64,000 nucleotides of DNA from Azorinus chamasolen (lineage: Eukaryota; Mollusca; Bivalvia; Cardiida; Solecurtidae): NCBI GenBank assembly GCA_963576725.1, contig OY755240.1, positions 37,908,629 to 37,972,628 of the forward strand, written 5' to 3'. Positions within the stretch are counted from its first letter, which is position 1. Every line of letters begins with the position of its first letter. Of this stretch, positions 40,100 through 53,277 are shown piece by piece. The translations under genes were made by a program, and so were the position numbers. The notes beneath the pieces are model-generated. The model made no database searches. It saw only the letters and a list, made by a program, of their open reading frames with translations, and had not been told where the DNA came from.

Positions 40100-42545
40100 A
40101 CCCCGGAACCGTACGGACACAAATGTCTACTTTATCGTATAAATTAGCTGCCCAAGAGTACAAAACTCATTTTCATCATATAGATTTGATGCTTAACTAC
40201 AATTCTAAACCAGTTTGGCAAGTCCTGTGCACTCGTGAATAAACGTCCAAATTATGTCAGTTATGGAGGTTCGAACACTGTCAGACTGTTAACGCATCAA
40301 GGAACTCGGTTCTGAAGTTTCTTCTTTTACAGTTCTATTTATCGCGTAAAAGAAATCAATTCTAACTCATCGAGTTCTTTTTTCCGATTTTCAAAACTCT
40401 TTATTTGCGGGGTATATATAAGTTTATCTCATATAATTCTTAATATCGTAAAATTAGCTGCCCAAGAGTACGAAACTTATTTTCATCGTATAGATCTTAT
40501 GTTTGAGTACAGGTTCAGTGCAATTTGGCAAGTACTGTTCATTCATGCATAAAATGTACAACGTCCAAAATAGGTCAGTTTTGGAGGTTTGAACCCTGCC
40601 AGACTGTTAACAGATCAAGGAACTCGGCTCGAACTTGCTCTGAAGTTTCTCAATTTTAACTCATCAAATTCTATTTTCGATTTTGAAAAAAATCTTTATT
40701 TGAGGGGTATATATACATTTATCTCAGATAATTCTTAATATAATCAAACTGAATGCCCAAGAGTACGAAACTCATTTCAACGTATAGATCTGATGCTTGA
40801 CTATAGTTTTAACGCAATTTGGCAAGTCCTGTTCATTCATGCATAAAATGTACACCGTCCAAAATAGGTCGGTTTTGGAGGTTCGAACACTGCCCGAAGG
40901 CTAACGGATCATGGAACTCGGCTTGAACTTGCTCTGAAGTTTCTTTTTTTAAAGTTCTATCTATCGCATACAAGAAATCAATTCTAATTCATCAAGTTCT
41001 TTTCTCGATTTTTAACACTCTTTATTTGCGGGGTATATATAAATTTCTCTCAACTAATTCTTAATATCGTTAAATTATCTACCCAAGAGTACGAAACTCA
41101 TTTTTCATTGTATAGATTTGATGCTTGACTACAATTCTAAAGCAATTTGGCAAGTCTTTTGCACTCGTGAATAAAAATTACAGATCAAGGAACTCGGTTC
41201 GACCTTGCTCTGAAGTTTCTTCTTTTAACGTTATATCTATCGCATACAAGAAATCAATTCTAACTCATCCAGTTCTTTTTTTCGATTATCAAAACTCTTT
41301 ATTTGCGGGGTATATATAAATTTATCTCAGATAATTCTTAATATCGTCAAACTGAATGCCCAAAGAGTACAAAGCTCATTTTCAACATATATATCTGATG
41401 CTTGTCTACAGTTTCAATGCAATTTGGCAAGTCCTGTTCATTCATGCCTAAAATGTACAACGTCCAAAATAGGTCGGTTTTGGAGGTTCGAACACTGCCC
41501 GAAGGCTAACGGATCATGGAACTCGGCTTGAACTTGCTCTGAAGTTTCTTTTTTTAAAGTTCTATCTATCGCATACAAGAAATCAATTCTAATTCATCAA
41601 GTTCTTTTCTCGATTTTTAACACTCTTTATTTGCGGGGTACATATAAATTTCTCTCAAATAATTCTTAATATCGTTAAATTATCTACCCAAGAGTACGAA
41701 ACTCATTTTTCATCGTATAGATTTGATGCTTGACTACAATTCTAAAGCAATTTGGCAAGTCCTGTGCACTCGTGAATAAAATTTAGAGATCAAGGAACTC
41801 GGTTCGACCTTGCTCTGAAGTTTCTTCTTTTAACGTTATATCTATCGCATACAAGAAATCAATTCTAACTCATCCAGTTCTTTTTTTCGATTATCAAAAC
41901 TCTTTATTTGCGGGGTATATATAAATTTATCTCAGATAATTCTTAATGTCGTCAAACTGAATGTGCAAAGAGTACAAAGCTCATTTTCAACATATATATC
42001 TGATGCTTGTCTACAGTTTTAATGCAATTTGGCAAGTCCTGTTCATTCATGCCTAAAATGTACAACGTCCAAAATAGGTCGCTTTTGGTTGGTTCTACCT
42101 CTGTCAGACTGTTAACGGATCAAGGAACTCGGCTTGAACTTGCTCTGAATTTTCTTGTTTAAAATTCTATCTATCGCGTAAAAGAAATCAATTCTAACTC
42201 ATCCAGTTCTGTTTCCTTTTTTAACACTCTTAATTTGCGGGGTATATATAAAGTTAACTCATATAATTGTGAATATCTCAAACTGAATTACCAATAGTAC
42301 AAAGCTCCTTTTCAACGTATAAATATGATGCTTGACTACAGTTATAACTCAATTTGGCAATTCCTATTCATTCATGCATAAAATGTACAACATCCGAATT
42401 ATGTAAGTTTTAGGGGTTCGAACACTGCCAGACTGCTAACGGATCAAATAACTCGGTTCGAACCTGCTATGAAGTTTCTTCTTTTAAAGTTCTATCTATC
42501 GCGTACAAGAAATCAATTCTAATTCATCCAGTTCTCTTTACGTAT
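40100..42545 (+). repeat. Tandem repeat, about 302-bp half-units in 605-bp units, block D1
   Basis: Each half-unit carries TTTGCGGGGTATATATAAAT, CTCAGATAATTCTTAATATC, GAATGCCCAAGAGTACGAAAC and CAATTTGGCAAGTC. Alternate halves are more alike, giving a 605-bp higher-order period (41125 to 41730). Many half-units contain GGTTCGAACACTGCC, a B-box-like motif. The units face plus until about 42540, then the inverted arm starts. Confidence 0.85.
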
Positions 42546-43871
42546 CAGATCTATACGTTGAAAATGAGTTTCGTACTCTTGGGCATTCAGTTTGATTATA
42601 TTAAGAATTATCTGAGATAAATGTATATATACCCCTCAAATAAAGATTTTTTTCAAAATCGAAAAAAGAATTTGATGAGTTAAAATTGAGAAACTTCAGA
42701 GCAAGTTCGAGCCGAGTTCCTTGATCTGTTAACAGTCTGGCAGGGTTCGAGCCTCCAAAACTGACCTATTTTGGACGTTGTACATTTTATGCATGAATGA
42801 ACAGTACTTGCCAAATTGCACTGAACCTGTACTCAAACATAAGATCTATACGATGAAAATAAGTTTCGTACTCTTGGGCAGCTAATTTTACGATATTAAG
42901 AATTATATGAGATAAATTTATATATACCCCGCAAATAAAGAGTTTTGAAAATCGGAAAAAAGAACTCGATGAGTTAGAATTGATTTCTTTTACGCGATAA
43001 ATAGAACTGTAAAAGAATAAACTACAGAACCGAGTTCCTTGATGCGTTAACAGTCTGACAGTGTTCGAACCTCCATAACTGACATAATTTGGACGTTTAT
43101 TCACGAGTGCACAGGACTTGCCAAACTGGTTTAGAATTTAGTTAAGCATCAAATCTATATGATGAAAATGAGTTTTGTACTCTTGGGCAGCTAATTTATA
43201 CGATAAAGTAGACATTTGTGTCCGTACGGTTCCGGGGTATACCATGCAAAGGATATGTGTATGACGTCCAATTCAATTCAAAATAAAACATACCAGCTCA
43301 GACCCGGTTACTGATTTCCCACTGAGTCTCAGGATATTGTTAGACTTTTCACCTATTTAATTGTTAATACAGGTATTAAAGCAGACTGTGATAACCCTAA
43401 ACTATCCTCAAACAGCTTATGTATTATCAAACTCTGCAAATCTTTCAGCTACATACATGTACCACATTATAATTGATTTAATTGTCGATTAATGTTTTCA
43501 TGTATTTTGCTAAAACTTAATTATAGTCATTCAAGTAACTTTAAACAGACAACTTTGATCGGAGTTAGTAGCGCTTTAAATGAAATAAATAACCACTTAT
43601 CCTTTCATTTATGTAGACCCAGATCATAATACTTGATGTGCCAATAACGTAGACCCAGATCGTCAAACTGGATGTGCTAATAATGTAGACCCTGATCATA
43701 AAACTGGATGTACTAATAATGTAGACCAATATCATACGTTTGGATGTGCTAATAATGTAGGCCAATATCATTCAAATCACACTGCGGATTATTTAGGTTA
43801 GGCACCAATCATAAAGTGGTGAAAACAGGACTCGAACCCAGGGCCTTTATCTTACCAATTGAGCTATTAAG
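42546..43871. repeat. Right arm of large inverted repeat, block D1
   Basis: Reverse complement of 39218-40797 apart from one internal gap. Open frames in it (42787-43104 minus, 43565-43771 minus) mirror those in the left arm and have no domain. Confidence 0.8.
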
Positions 43872-46800
43872 CTTTCTCTGTTCAAAAATTATGACGGTTC
43901 TAAAATTTCAATTTTGTTACCCCACCCACATTCGTGCCGAGAGGCCGGTGCTTGTCGGTCGTGTTGTCCTGATCCAAATGCAATCAACCTGTGGCCTCAC
44001 AATCGTGCACTAGAGCGAAAATCTGAACCAAAAGTGCTAGGTGCAAAAACTCAACAGCAATCGACAGAGTTTGTCCAATGAAGCAAAATTACTGTTTACA
44101 CTATCTTTCTATCTCCTATGGATCCTGAGTTATGCCGGATCGAACTTTGGACGGAAATGGTTTTCGGTCCCGTTCTCGGTCAGTCGCATAGAGAACCCAG
44201 TTAACATGGCATCATTCGATAGATCTCGACAGGACAAGCAACTTTGCAATTTACTTTGGTTTTCTATCTTTCTCTGTTCAAAAGTTATGACGGTGGTAAT
44301 ATTTCAATTTTGTTACCCCACCCACATTCGTGCCGAGAGGCCGGTGGTTGTCGGTCGTGTTGTCCTGATCCAAATGCAATGAAACACAGGCTTGTAACAT
44401 ATCGTTGGAAAGGTTTCAATGCAGTGAGTATGAGACTATGGTTAAATGGACAACTTGGCTGAATACAAGCGGGTTGTCTGCCCTTGTTTGTGCCTCAGCC
44501 TAAAAAAATAAATTGTCTCTTATAACAAGCTACCGGGGAGATTTCGAATATATATGTAAGAACAAAAGTTGTTCAGTTTTATCCAGTAAATCGATTGATA
44601 TCAAAGTTTCGAACTTGTAACCTCACAATCGTGCACTAGAGCGAAAATCTGAACCAAAAGTGCTAGGTGAAAAAATTCAACAGCAATCGACAGAGCTTGT
44701 CTAATGAAGCAAAATTACTGTTTACACTCTCTGTCTATCTCCTATGGATACTGAGTTATGCCGGATCGAAATTTAGACGGAAATGGTTTTCGGTCCCGTT
44801 CTCGGCCAGTCGCATAGAGAACCCAGTTAACATAGCATCAGTCGATAGATCTCGACAGGACAAGCAACTTTGCAATTTACTTTGGTTTTCTATCTTTCTC
44901 TGTTCAAAAGTTATGACTGTTCTAATGTTTCAATTTTGTTACCCCACCCACATTCGTGCCGAGAGGCCGGTGGTTGTCGGTCGTGTTGTCCTTATCCAAA
45001 TGCAATCAAACCCAGGCTTGTAACATATCGTTGGAAAGGTTTCAATGCAGTGAGTATGAGACTATGGTTAAATGGACAACTCGGCTGAATACAAGCGGGT
45101 TGTCTGCCCTTGTTTGTGTCTCAGCATAATGAATTAAAATTTCTCTTATAACAAGCTACCGGGGAGATTTCGAATATATATGTAAGAACAAAAGTTGTTC
45201 AGTTTTAGCCGGTAAATCGATTGATATCAAGGTTTCGAACCTGGGACCTCACAATAGTGCACTAGAGCGAAAATCTGAACCAAAAGTGCTAGGTGCGAAA
45301 ACTCAACAGCAATCGACAGAGCTTGTCCAATGAAGCAAAATTACTGTTTACACTATCTTTCTATCTCCTATGGATCCTGAGTTATGCCGGATCGAACTTT
45401 GGACGGAAATGGTTTTCGGTCCCGTTCTCGGCCAGTCGCATAGAGAACCCAGTTAACATAGCATCAATCGATATATCTCGACAGGACAAGCAACTTTGCA
45501 ATTTACTTTGGTTTTCTATCTTTCTCTGTTCAAAAGTTATGACGGTGTTAATATTTCAATTGTGTTACCCCACCCACATTCGTGCCGAGAGGCCGGTGGT
45601 TGTCGGTCGTGCTGTCCTGATCCAAATGCAATGAAACACAGGCTTGTAACATATCGTTGGAAAGGTTTCAATGCAGTGAGTATGAGACTATGGTTAAATG
45701 GACAACTCGGCTGAATACAAGCGGGTTGTCTGCCCTTGTTTGTGCCTCAGCCTAAAAAAATAAATTGTCTCTTATAACAAGCTACCGGGGAGATTTCGAA
45801 TATATATGTAAGAACAAAAGTTGTTCAGTTTTATCCAGTAAATCGATTGATATCAAGGTTTCGAACCTGGGACCTCACAATCGTGCACTAGAGCGAAAAT
45901 CTGAACCAAAAGTGCTAGGTGCAAAAACTCAACAGCAATCGACAGAGTTTGTCCAATGAAGCAAAATTACTGTTTACACTATCTTTCTATCTCCTATGGA
46001 TCCTGAGTTATGCCGGATCGAACTTTGGACGGAAATGGTTTTCGGTCCCGTTCTCGGTCAGTCGCATAGAGAACCCAGTTAACATGACATCAATCGATAG
46101 ATCTCGACAGGACAAGCAACTTTGCAATTTACTTTGGTTTTCTATCTTTGTCTGTTCAAAAGTTATGACGGTGTTAATATTTCAATTGTGTTACCCCACC
46201 CACATTCGTGCCGAGAGGCCGGTGGTTGTCAGTCGTGTTGTCCTTATCCAAATGCAATCAAACACAGGCTTGTAACATATCGTTGGAAAGGTTTCAATGC
46301 AGTGAGTATGAGACTATGGTTAAATGGACAACTCGGCTGAATACAAGCGGGTTGTCTGCCCTTGTTTGTGTCTCAGCCTAATAAATTAAATGTTCTCTTA
46401 TAACAAGCTACCGGGGAGATTTCGAATATATATGTAAGAACAAAAGTTGTTCAGTTTTATCCAGTAAATCGATTGATATCAACGTTTCGAACCTGTAACC
46501 TCACAATCGTGCACTAGAGCGAAAATCTGAACCAAAAGTGCTAGGTGAAAAAACTCAACAGCAATCGACAGAGTTTGTCCAATGAAGCAAAATTACTGTT
46601 TACACTATCTTTCTATCTCCTATGGATCATGAGTTATGCCGGATCGAACTTTGGACGGAAATGGTTTTCGGTCCCGTTCTCGGTCAGTCGCATAGAGAAC
46701 CCAGTTAACATGACATCAATCGATAGATCTCGACAGGACAAGCAACTTTGCAATTTACTTTGGTTTTCTATCTTTGTCTGTTCAAAAGTTATGACGGTGT

Positions 46801-49030
46801 TAATATTTCAATTGTGTTACCCCACCCACATTCGTGCCGAGAGGCCGGTGGTTGTCAGTCGTGTTGTCCTTATCCAAATGCAATCAAACACAGGCTTGTA
46901 ACATATCGTTGGAAAGGTTTCAATGCAGTGAGTATGAGACTATGGTTAAATGGACAACTCGGCTGAATACAAGCGGGTTGTCTGCCCTTGTTTGTGTCTC
47001 AGCCTAATAAATTAAATGTTGTCTTATAACAAGCTACCGGGGAGATTTCGAATATATATGTAAGAACAAAAGTTGTTCAGTTTTATCCAGTAAATCGATT
47101 GATATCAACGTTTCGAACCTGTAACCTCACAATCGTGCACTAGAGCGAAAATCTGAACCAAAAGTGCTAGGTGAAAAAACTCAACAGCAATCGACAGAGC
47201 TTGTCTAATGAAGCAAAATTACTATTTACACTCTCTGTCTATCTCCTATGGATCCTGAGTTATGCCGGATCAAACTTTGGACGGAAACGGTTTTCGGTCC
47301 CGTTCTCGGCCAGTCGCATAGAGAACCCAGTTAACATAGCATCAGTCGATAGATCTCGACAGGACAAGCAACTTTGCAATTTACTTTGGTTTTCTATCTT
47401 TCTCTGTTCAAAAGTTATGACTGTTCTAATGTTTCAATTTTGTTACCCCACCCACATTCGTGCCGAGAGGCCGGTGGTTGTCGGTCGTGTTGTCCTGATC
47501 CAAATGCAATGAAACACAGGCTTGTAACATATCGTTGGAAATGTTTCAATGCAGTGAGTATGAGACTATGGTTAAATGGACAACTCGGCTGAATACAAGC
47601 GGGTTGTCTGCCCTTGTTTGTGTCTCAGCCTAATAAATTAAATGTTCTCTTATAACAAGCTACCGGGGAGATTTCGAATATATATGTAAGAACAAAAGTT
47701 GTTCAGTTTTATCCAGTAAATCGATTGATATCAAAGTTTCGAACTTGTAACCTCACAATCGTGCACTAGAGCGAAAATCTGAACCAAAAGTGCTAGGTGA
47801 AAAAATTCAACAGCAATCGACAGAGCTTGTCTAATGAAGCAAAATTACTGTTATCACTCTCTGTCAATCTCCTATGGATACTGAGTTATGCCGGATCGAA
47901 ATTTAGACGGAAATGGTTTTCGGTCCCGTTCTCGGCCAGTCGCATAGAGAACCCAGTTAACATAACATCAGTCGATAGATCTCGACAGGACAAGCAACTT
48001 TGCAATTTACTTTGGTTTTCTATCTTTCTCTGTTCAAAAGTTATGACTGTTCTAATGTTTCAATTTTGTTACCCCACCCACATTCGTGCCGAGAGGCCGG
48101 TGGTTGTCGGTCGTGTTGTCCTTATCCAAATGCAATCAAACCCAGGCTTGTAACATATCGTTGGAAAGGTTTCAATGCAGTGAGTATGAGACTATGGTTA
48201 AATGGACAACTCGGCTGAATACAAGCGGGTTGTCTGCCCTTGTTTGTGTCTCAGCCTAATGAATTAAATTTTCTCTGATAACAAGCTACCGGGGAGATTT
48301 CGAATCTATATGTAAGAACAAAAGTTGTTCAGTTTTAGCCAGTAAATCGATTGATATCAAGGTTTCGAACCTGGGACCTCACAATCGTGCACTAGAGCGA
48401 AAATCTGAACCAAAAGTGCTAGGTGCAAAAACTCAACAGCAATCGACAGAGCTTGTCCAATGAAGCAAAATTACTGTTTCCACTATCTTTCTATCTCCTA
48501 TGGATCATGAGTTATGCCGGATCGAACTTTGGACGGAAATGGTTTTCGGTCCCGTTCTCGGTCAGTCGCATAGAGGACCCAGTTAGCATGGCATTGATCG
48601 ATAGATCTCGACAGGACAAGCAACTTTGCAATTTACTTTGGTTTTCTATCTTTCTCTGTTCAAAAGTTATGACGGTGTTAATATTTCAATTTTGTTACCC
48701 CACCCACATTCGTGCCGAGAGGCCGGTGGTTGTCGGTCGTGTTGTCCTGATCCAAATGCAATCAAACACAGCCTTGTAACATATCGTTGGAAAGGTTTCA
48801 ATGCAGTGAGTATGAGACTATGGTTAAATGGACAACTCGGCTGAATACAAGCGGGTTGTCTGCCCTTGTTTGTGTCTCAGCCTAATAAATTAAATGTTCT
48901 CTTATAACAAGCTACCGGGGAGATTTCGAATATATATGTAAGGACAAAAGTTGTTCAGTTTTATCCAGTAAATCGATTGATATCAATGTCTCGAACCTGG
49001 AACCTCACAATCGTGCACTCGATCGAAAAT
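43872..49030 (+). repeat. Satellite-like array of 626-bp units
   Basis: Eight units whose equivalent positions lie exactly 626 bp apart (44041, 44667, 45293, 45919, 46545, 47171, 47797, 48423), preceded by a partial unit. Typical phrases are GAAAATCTGAACCAAAAGTG, CTATCTCCTATGGATCCTGA and TTACCCCACCCACATTCG. Each unit contains, on minus, a tRNA-like B box in GAGGTCCCAGGTTCGAAACC. Units 2 and 7 share private variants (five-unit spacing), as do units 4 and 5. A 113-118-codon frame recurs in each unit but shows no domain and is kept only because no indels occurred. Confidence 0.9.
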
Positions 49031-50937
49031 CCGAACTAAGTTATACCAGTTCAAAATATGGCCGGTTACGAGGTTACAGCGAGACACCTTACACAACGTA
49101 GTCATTGCTAACCCTAACCTATCCCTAATTATACTGTGTTGTGCCGAGTGTCCCTGAGTACACAAAATGATCAGGGTCCACCTTATTAATCTTGGGTTAG
49201 TACTGAAACTTGGTATATATGTACATTTCGAGTATATCTACTAATGTCCCCTACGAATTCGGGGTAGGGTAAATTACTTTTGTCGCATTTCTGGTCAACT
49301 TTGAGGGACACTCCAACCCTTGATTTTTAACCCCCAGCGATTACGCAACACCAATCGTGACCTTTCAATGTCGGGTGTCGATGACCTTGACCCAACCACA
49401 TACCCAGCACAAAAAATCTATCTCCAGGCGTTGAGATTATGATGCTGTGTCAGGTATACAATTTAACCTAACAAAAGTCCGCAACTTTCGTGATCCGTTT
49501 ATGACACTTTTATTCATCTTCCGAATATGGCGATGTTGGTGTCAAAAGATGCAGCATCAAAAGGTCTTTAGAGCCTGTAAGTATCATTTCCGAAAACTTC
49601 CATATAAGGAACTTATTTCAATTTCCGTGGGTTGAATTTTGATAGGGTTTGGTGGTTGAAGTGTCCCTGTCCGTATTTGTTCAATAAACACTTATCGTTT
49701 GACCGATTTCAATTCAAAAAGGTATCGACGTGTTGGGCATGTTAAGATCTACAAAATGACATATCGTTTGATAGTCTAACCTTATGCGTTCTCCTTTAGT
49801 TTACTTTTAGTAAAAACAAACAAGTTAAATATAGACACTTCCTTAAATGGACGAGTTATATTAAACGTTCATAACGCGCTAAGAACTTAATATTTCTGTA
49901 TTTTTTCATGTACGTGTAGAACTATTCAAGATGTAAAAAGTAAGGTCATATCATGTGTCAACACAAAGTTTTAATAAGGTTGCCAGTTATGAAACAGATA
50001 CATGTACAACCAAACCGCTCCGGATTTGCTCATTTTAAATGTTTGGAACCTGATATCTCAGCCATTTTTCAATATTGTTTCAATATTTTTGCGCCGACTT
50101 TTAGCTGTTTACTAGGTTGTACAAACGCACTAAATTCACATTCCTCAGTGTAGGCGTTCGTCCGTCAGAGCGCGAAAACCCTTTTGGCGCCAAAACAGTT
50201 CCTTATTCCATAGCGATTTCCGCCGTTTTTTTTTGGTCCCATTATTACATAATCTCTGCATATATTATTTATATCTATATACCAATATAAAGAACTAATA
50301 TTGGACAGAACTTAGGCATAAATATATTGGTCTGTCCGCTTTTGTGTATGTCTGTACGAGGTCTTGAATTAGCTAAGAATCGCGAAAATTACCTTTTCTT
50401 TTTTCGACATTTACGAAATTTGACGGGCATTTCCGAATCGATCTCGCAATGTCTACGCAATTAATTTATCATGCATATGAAGACTTAATTATGCGCAGTC
50501 AACTGGTTATAGGTACATTACCGAGAACCCTCGATATAGTTGATTCTAGGCTCGATCCTGGAGGCCCGCTAAAGAGTCCAAAATGCACCTTCTGTGCCCT
50601 ATTTAATGGAGCCCTGGGCTCTATATACTTTATCTTTTATTTTAAACCTACTTCTATGTATTAAACATGTTATTCTTTATAAGCTAGTATTCTAATATAA
50701 TGCATACGGATGTTCGTCCGTCCGTACGCGCCATTCTCTAGGCCCACAGTGCTAATTTTTGTGAAAATCGGGCCATTTTGGTCTATTTTGATGGTTATTT
50801 CTACATCATTTATAAGTATCTACTATTTTTCTTTACATATGTATGTAGGTAACAAAGATATAAACAAAATGACACAGATTACATAGAATTTGGGGCATTC
50901 GTTCGTCCGTAGAGCTTAAGAAACGGCCAAACTCACG
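49031..50937. other. Inter-block DNA, no gene recognised
   Basis: Mostly AT-rich with short GTCCG stretches (about 50157, 50715, 50899). A short CTAACCCTAACC-like run occurs near 49108-49126. No domain-bearing frame was found. Confidence 0.45.
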
Positions 50938-50985
50938 GCTAACCCTAACCCTAACCTAACATAACCCTAACCCTAACCCTACTTA
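50938..50985. repeat. Interstitial telomere-like tract
   Basis: CTAACCCTAACCCTAACC repeated with small interruptions. The complement is TTAGGG, the metazoan and molluscan telomere unit. It is only about 48 bp and lies inside the window, so it is not a chromosome end. Confidence 0.8.
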
Positions 50986-53028
50986 TAGACCCCAGAAATA
51001 TAAGCAGAGCTATATTAATTTCATTTAGGGTTATATAGTAATGATTAGACCAGACACAGACAAACCGATTCTGTTCAATAGATAGTGATGCCTTACACAT
51101 TGTAACAGTCAAGTACACATTTTATTTCTGTTTTGTTTGTATCGGGTTTTACGTTATAGTCAAATACATAGCTAAATATAGGTGGAGAAAAGCCCCGGCT
51201 TTAGATTGAATTGCATTATTCTGTGCTCAGAAGAACCAAAGACGGATTGCGGAAGGACACAGTTTATTAAGCAAACATACTATACATTGCGGCTAATTCA
51301 GATAATGATATACATTATTAATTTACAAGTATTTTATATACCTCTCAATACATATAGTCTACATATATTTAAAATTATACTTTAGCCTTTCTTTACGATG
51401 TACATTATAAATGTAAATTAAAAACCCATGTTCAATTTTCCATATAAGAAAAAAATGAAGACATTTAACGGACTGGGAAACAGTTAGAATACATTAGGAT
51501 CATGTGGTGACAACCAGAGCTTACCCTGATAAGACAGCTCCAACAGGAGCTCTCTGATATGGGTCTACTCTCTTTTTCAATGCCGGAAACACGCTATATG
51601 AGGGAAAGGGTTAAATCAAAGCAGTTATTTGTAGACCTCGCAAATATAATCATACACCCTACATATGGCTATAGACGTTCTCTATTTACTCAAACACATA
51701 TACACCTCGCATGTAGACTTAGATATTATATACAGTAACTGCTGAACCGGCTCTATCTAAACCCGACAAAATGACTCAAGGCTACGATTTATAGACCTCG
51801 TAAACATATACGCCCCGTTGGCGGAATCAGTAAGTTAATATACTCTTACATGTTAATATTCTGTATCCAAAATAAAACAAGATTCTTTTTTTTAATAAAA
51901 GCTCGGAGGAATGACTTTAAACTATTTTGTTACTTTCCAATATGTAAGTTGTCTTCCATAACATCGACTCTGTTTGAGAAACCATTAAATATTGTTTCAC
52001 ACTGAGTAATGCAGATAAAAAAAACAGTTACCTTTTGCGTTGTGATTAGTTTTTTGCCTGAAAATATGTGCCGCCTACAATATGAAAGTACTCAACAAAA
52101 ACGTTAAGGAATTTGTGTTTGAGGGGCTATGACACAAGATCTAAAATATTTGAAACATTTTGAATTTCGTATCATAAAGTGTCCATTTTTCCTCAGAAGG
52201 ATGCTTTATTTGAACTTTCAACACCTATAGCGTCTTAAAAAATCAATGTCAAAGTTAACTGGTCTTTTCCGTCATTTTTCGCAAAATTAAAATATTGGTT
52301 TGATTGCGTAAAGAGTGTCACTGTATAGTTTCACCCCAAACACTCTAAAAAAAATAAATACAAATCGAATGGTTGTTTGTTTTGGGGTTCTTTTGTTCCA
52401 TTGCTTTCTGAAATTTCCTTAGCTTTTTTTTGTTCAGTATATAACTAGACAATGTCACCTACGTAAAAGTGGGTTTTATGAAGTTTTGCAATCAAAGCAA
52501 TTATTTTTATACCTCACAAACATATAAACCCCGCATGCAGATTAAATATTATATACAGTAACTGACGAACGTTCCCTATCTGAAATCGGCAAAACGACTC
52601 AACACAACGATTTATAGACCTCGCAAACATATACGCCCCATTGGTCAAATCAGTATGTACATAATATACGTGTACATGTTAATATTCTCTATCCAAAATA
52701 AAAGGAGTTTCGTTTTGAAATAGAAGCTCAGAGGAATGACTTTAACTTAATTAGTTGGTTTCCACTATTTTTCGGTCAAGATGTACCCACTCTAAAGTCA
52801 AGATGTACCCAACTCTAAAGTCAAGATGTACCCAATGAAAAAAAGTAATTTTATTACCTTATAAAGCAATTTAATAGATTATATTGAGATTTATAATGAC
52901 ATTAATGACTTTGATTGTGAACTTTGACTTTAAAAAATTGACTTATTTCATTTTAATGACCATTTCTATTGAATTTCTAACCTTCATTGCATTTGACCTA
53001 TTTCCATGTTAAAGGAACCAGTGGCTTC
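50986..53028. other. Inter-block DNA with small repeats
   Basis: A decayed TTAA MITE right half lies at about 51500-51614. Diverged direct copies lie at about 51780-51960 and 52600-52780 (TAGACCTCG..AACATATACGCCCC). At about 52775-52833, three tandem copies of a 23-24-bp unit with GTCAAGATGTACCCA occur. No gene. Confidence 0.5.
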
Positions 53029-53277
53029 TTAACCATTTCCTTGTTCTATGTTTATTCTAAATGTTGATATCTACTGAATATTCATGGACAAAATAGTTAT
53101 AATTAAAAACATAAGGTGGAACATTGTAGTCATTCAGAAACTAAAGAAATAGGTCTACCGAATTCCATAAGCAAACAGAGCAGACCCTGATCAAACGGCT
53201 CCTCTAGGAGCCGTCTGATCTTGGTCTACTCTGTTTGCAAATGCGTGAAAACACGTTTATATGAGGGAAAGGGTTAA
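53029..53277. mobile_element. TTAA MITE, well preserved
   Basis: TTAACCATTTCCTTG at the left, GAGGGAAAGGGTTAA at the right, centre ACGGCTCCTCTAGGAGCCGT, a perfect palindrome. Closest relatives in the window are at 5866-6100 and 15420-15666. Confidence 0.7.

Larger units (their letters stand above)
39218..40797. repeat. Left arm of large inverted repeat, block D1
   Basis: Pairs with 42546-43871 in reverse complement; the right arm lacks about 230-250 bp present here around 39316-39550. The arm ends inside the 605-bp tandem region. Contains five ATTAGCACATCCAG-type short repeats at about 39545-39725 (period about 43 bp), which give a spurious open frame. Confidence 0.8.

Noticed and set aside
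44041..48844. Recurring 113-118- and 72-codon open frames in the 626-bp units as a gene family
   Set aside because: They are two frames of the same DNA, have no domain, and persist only because units differ by substitutions without indels.
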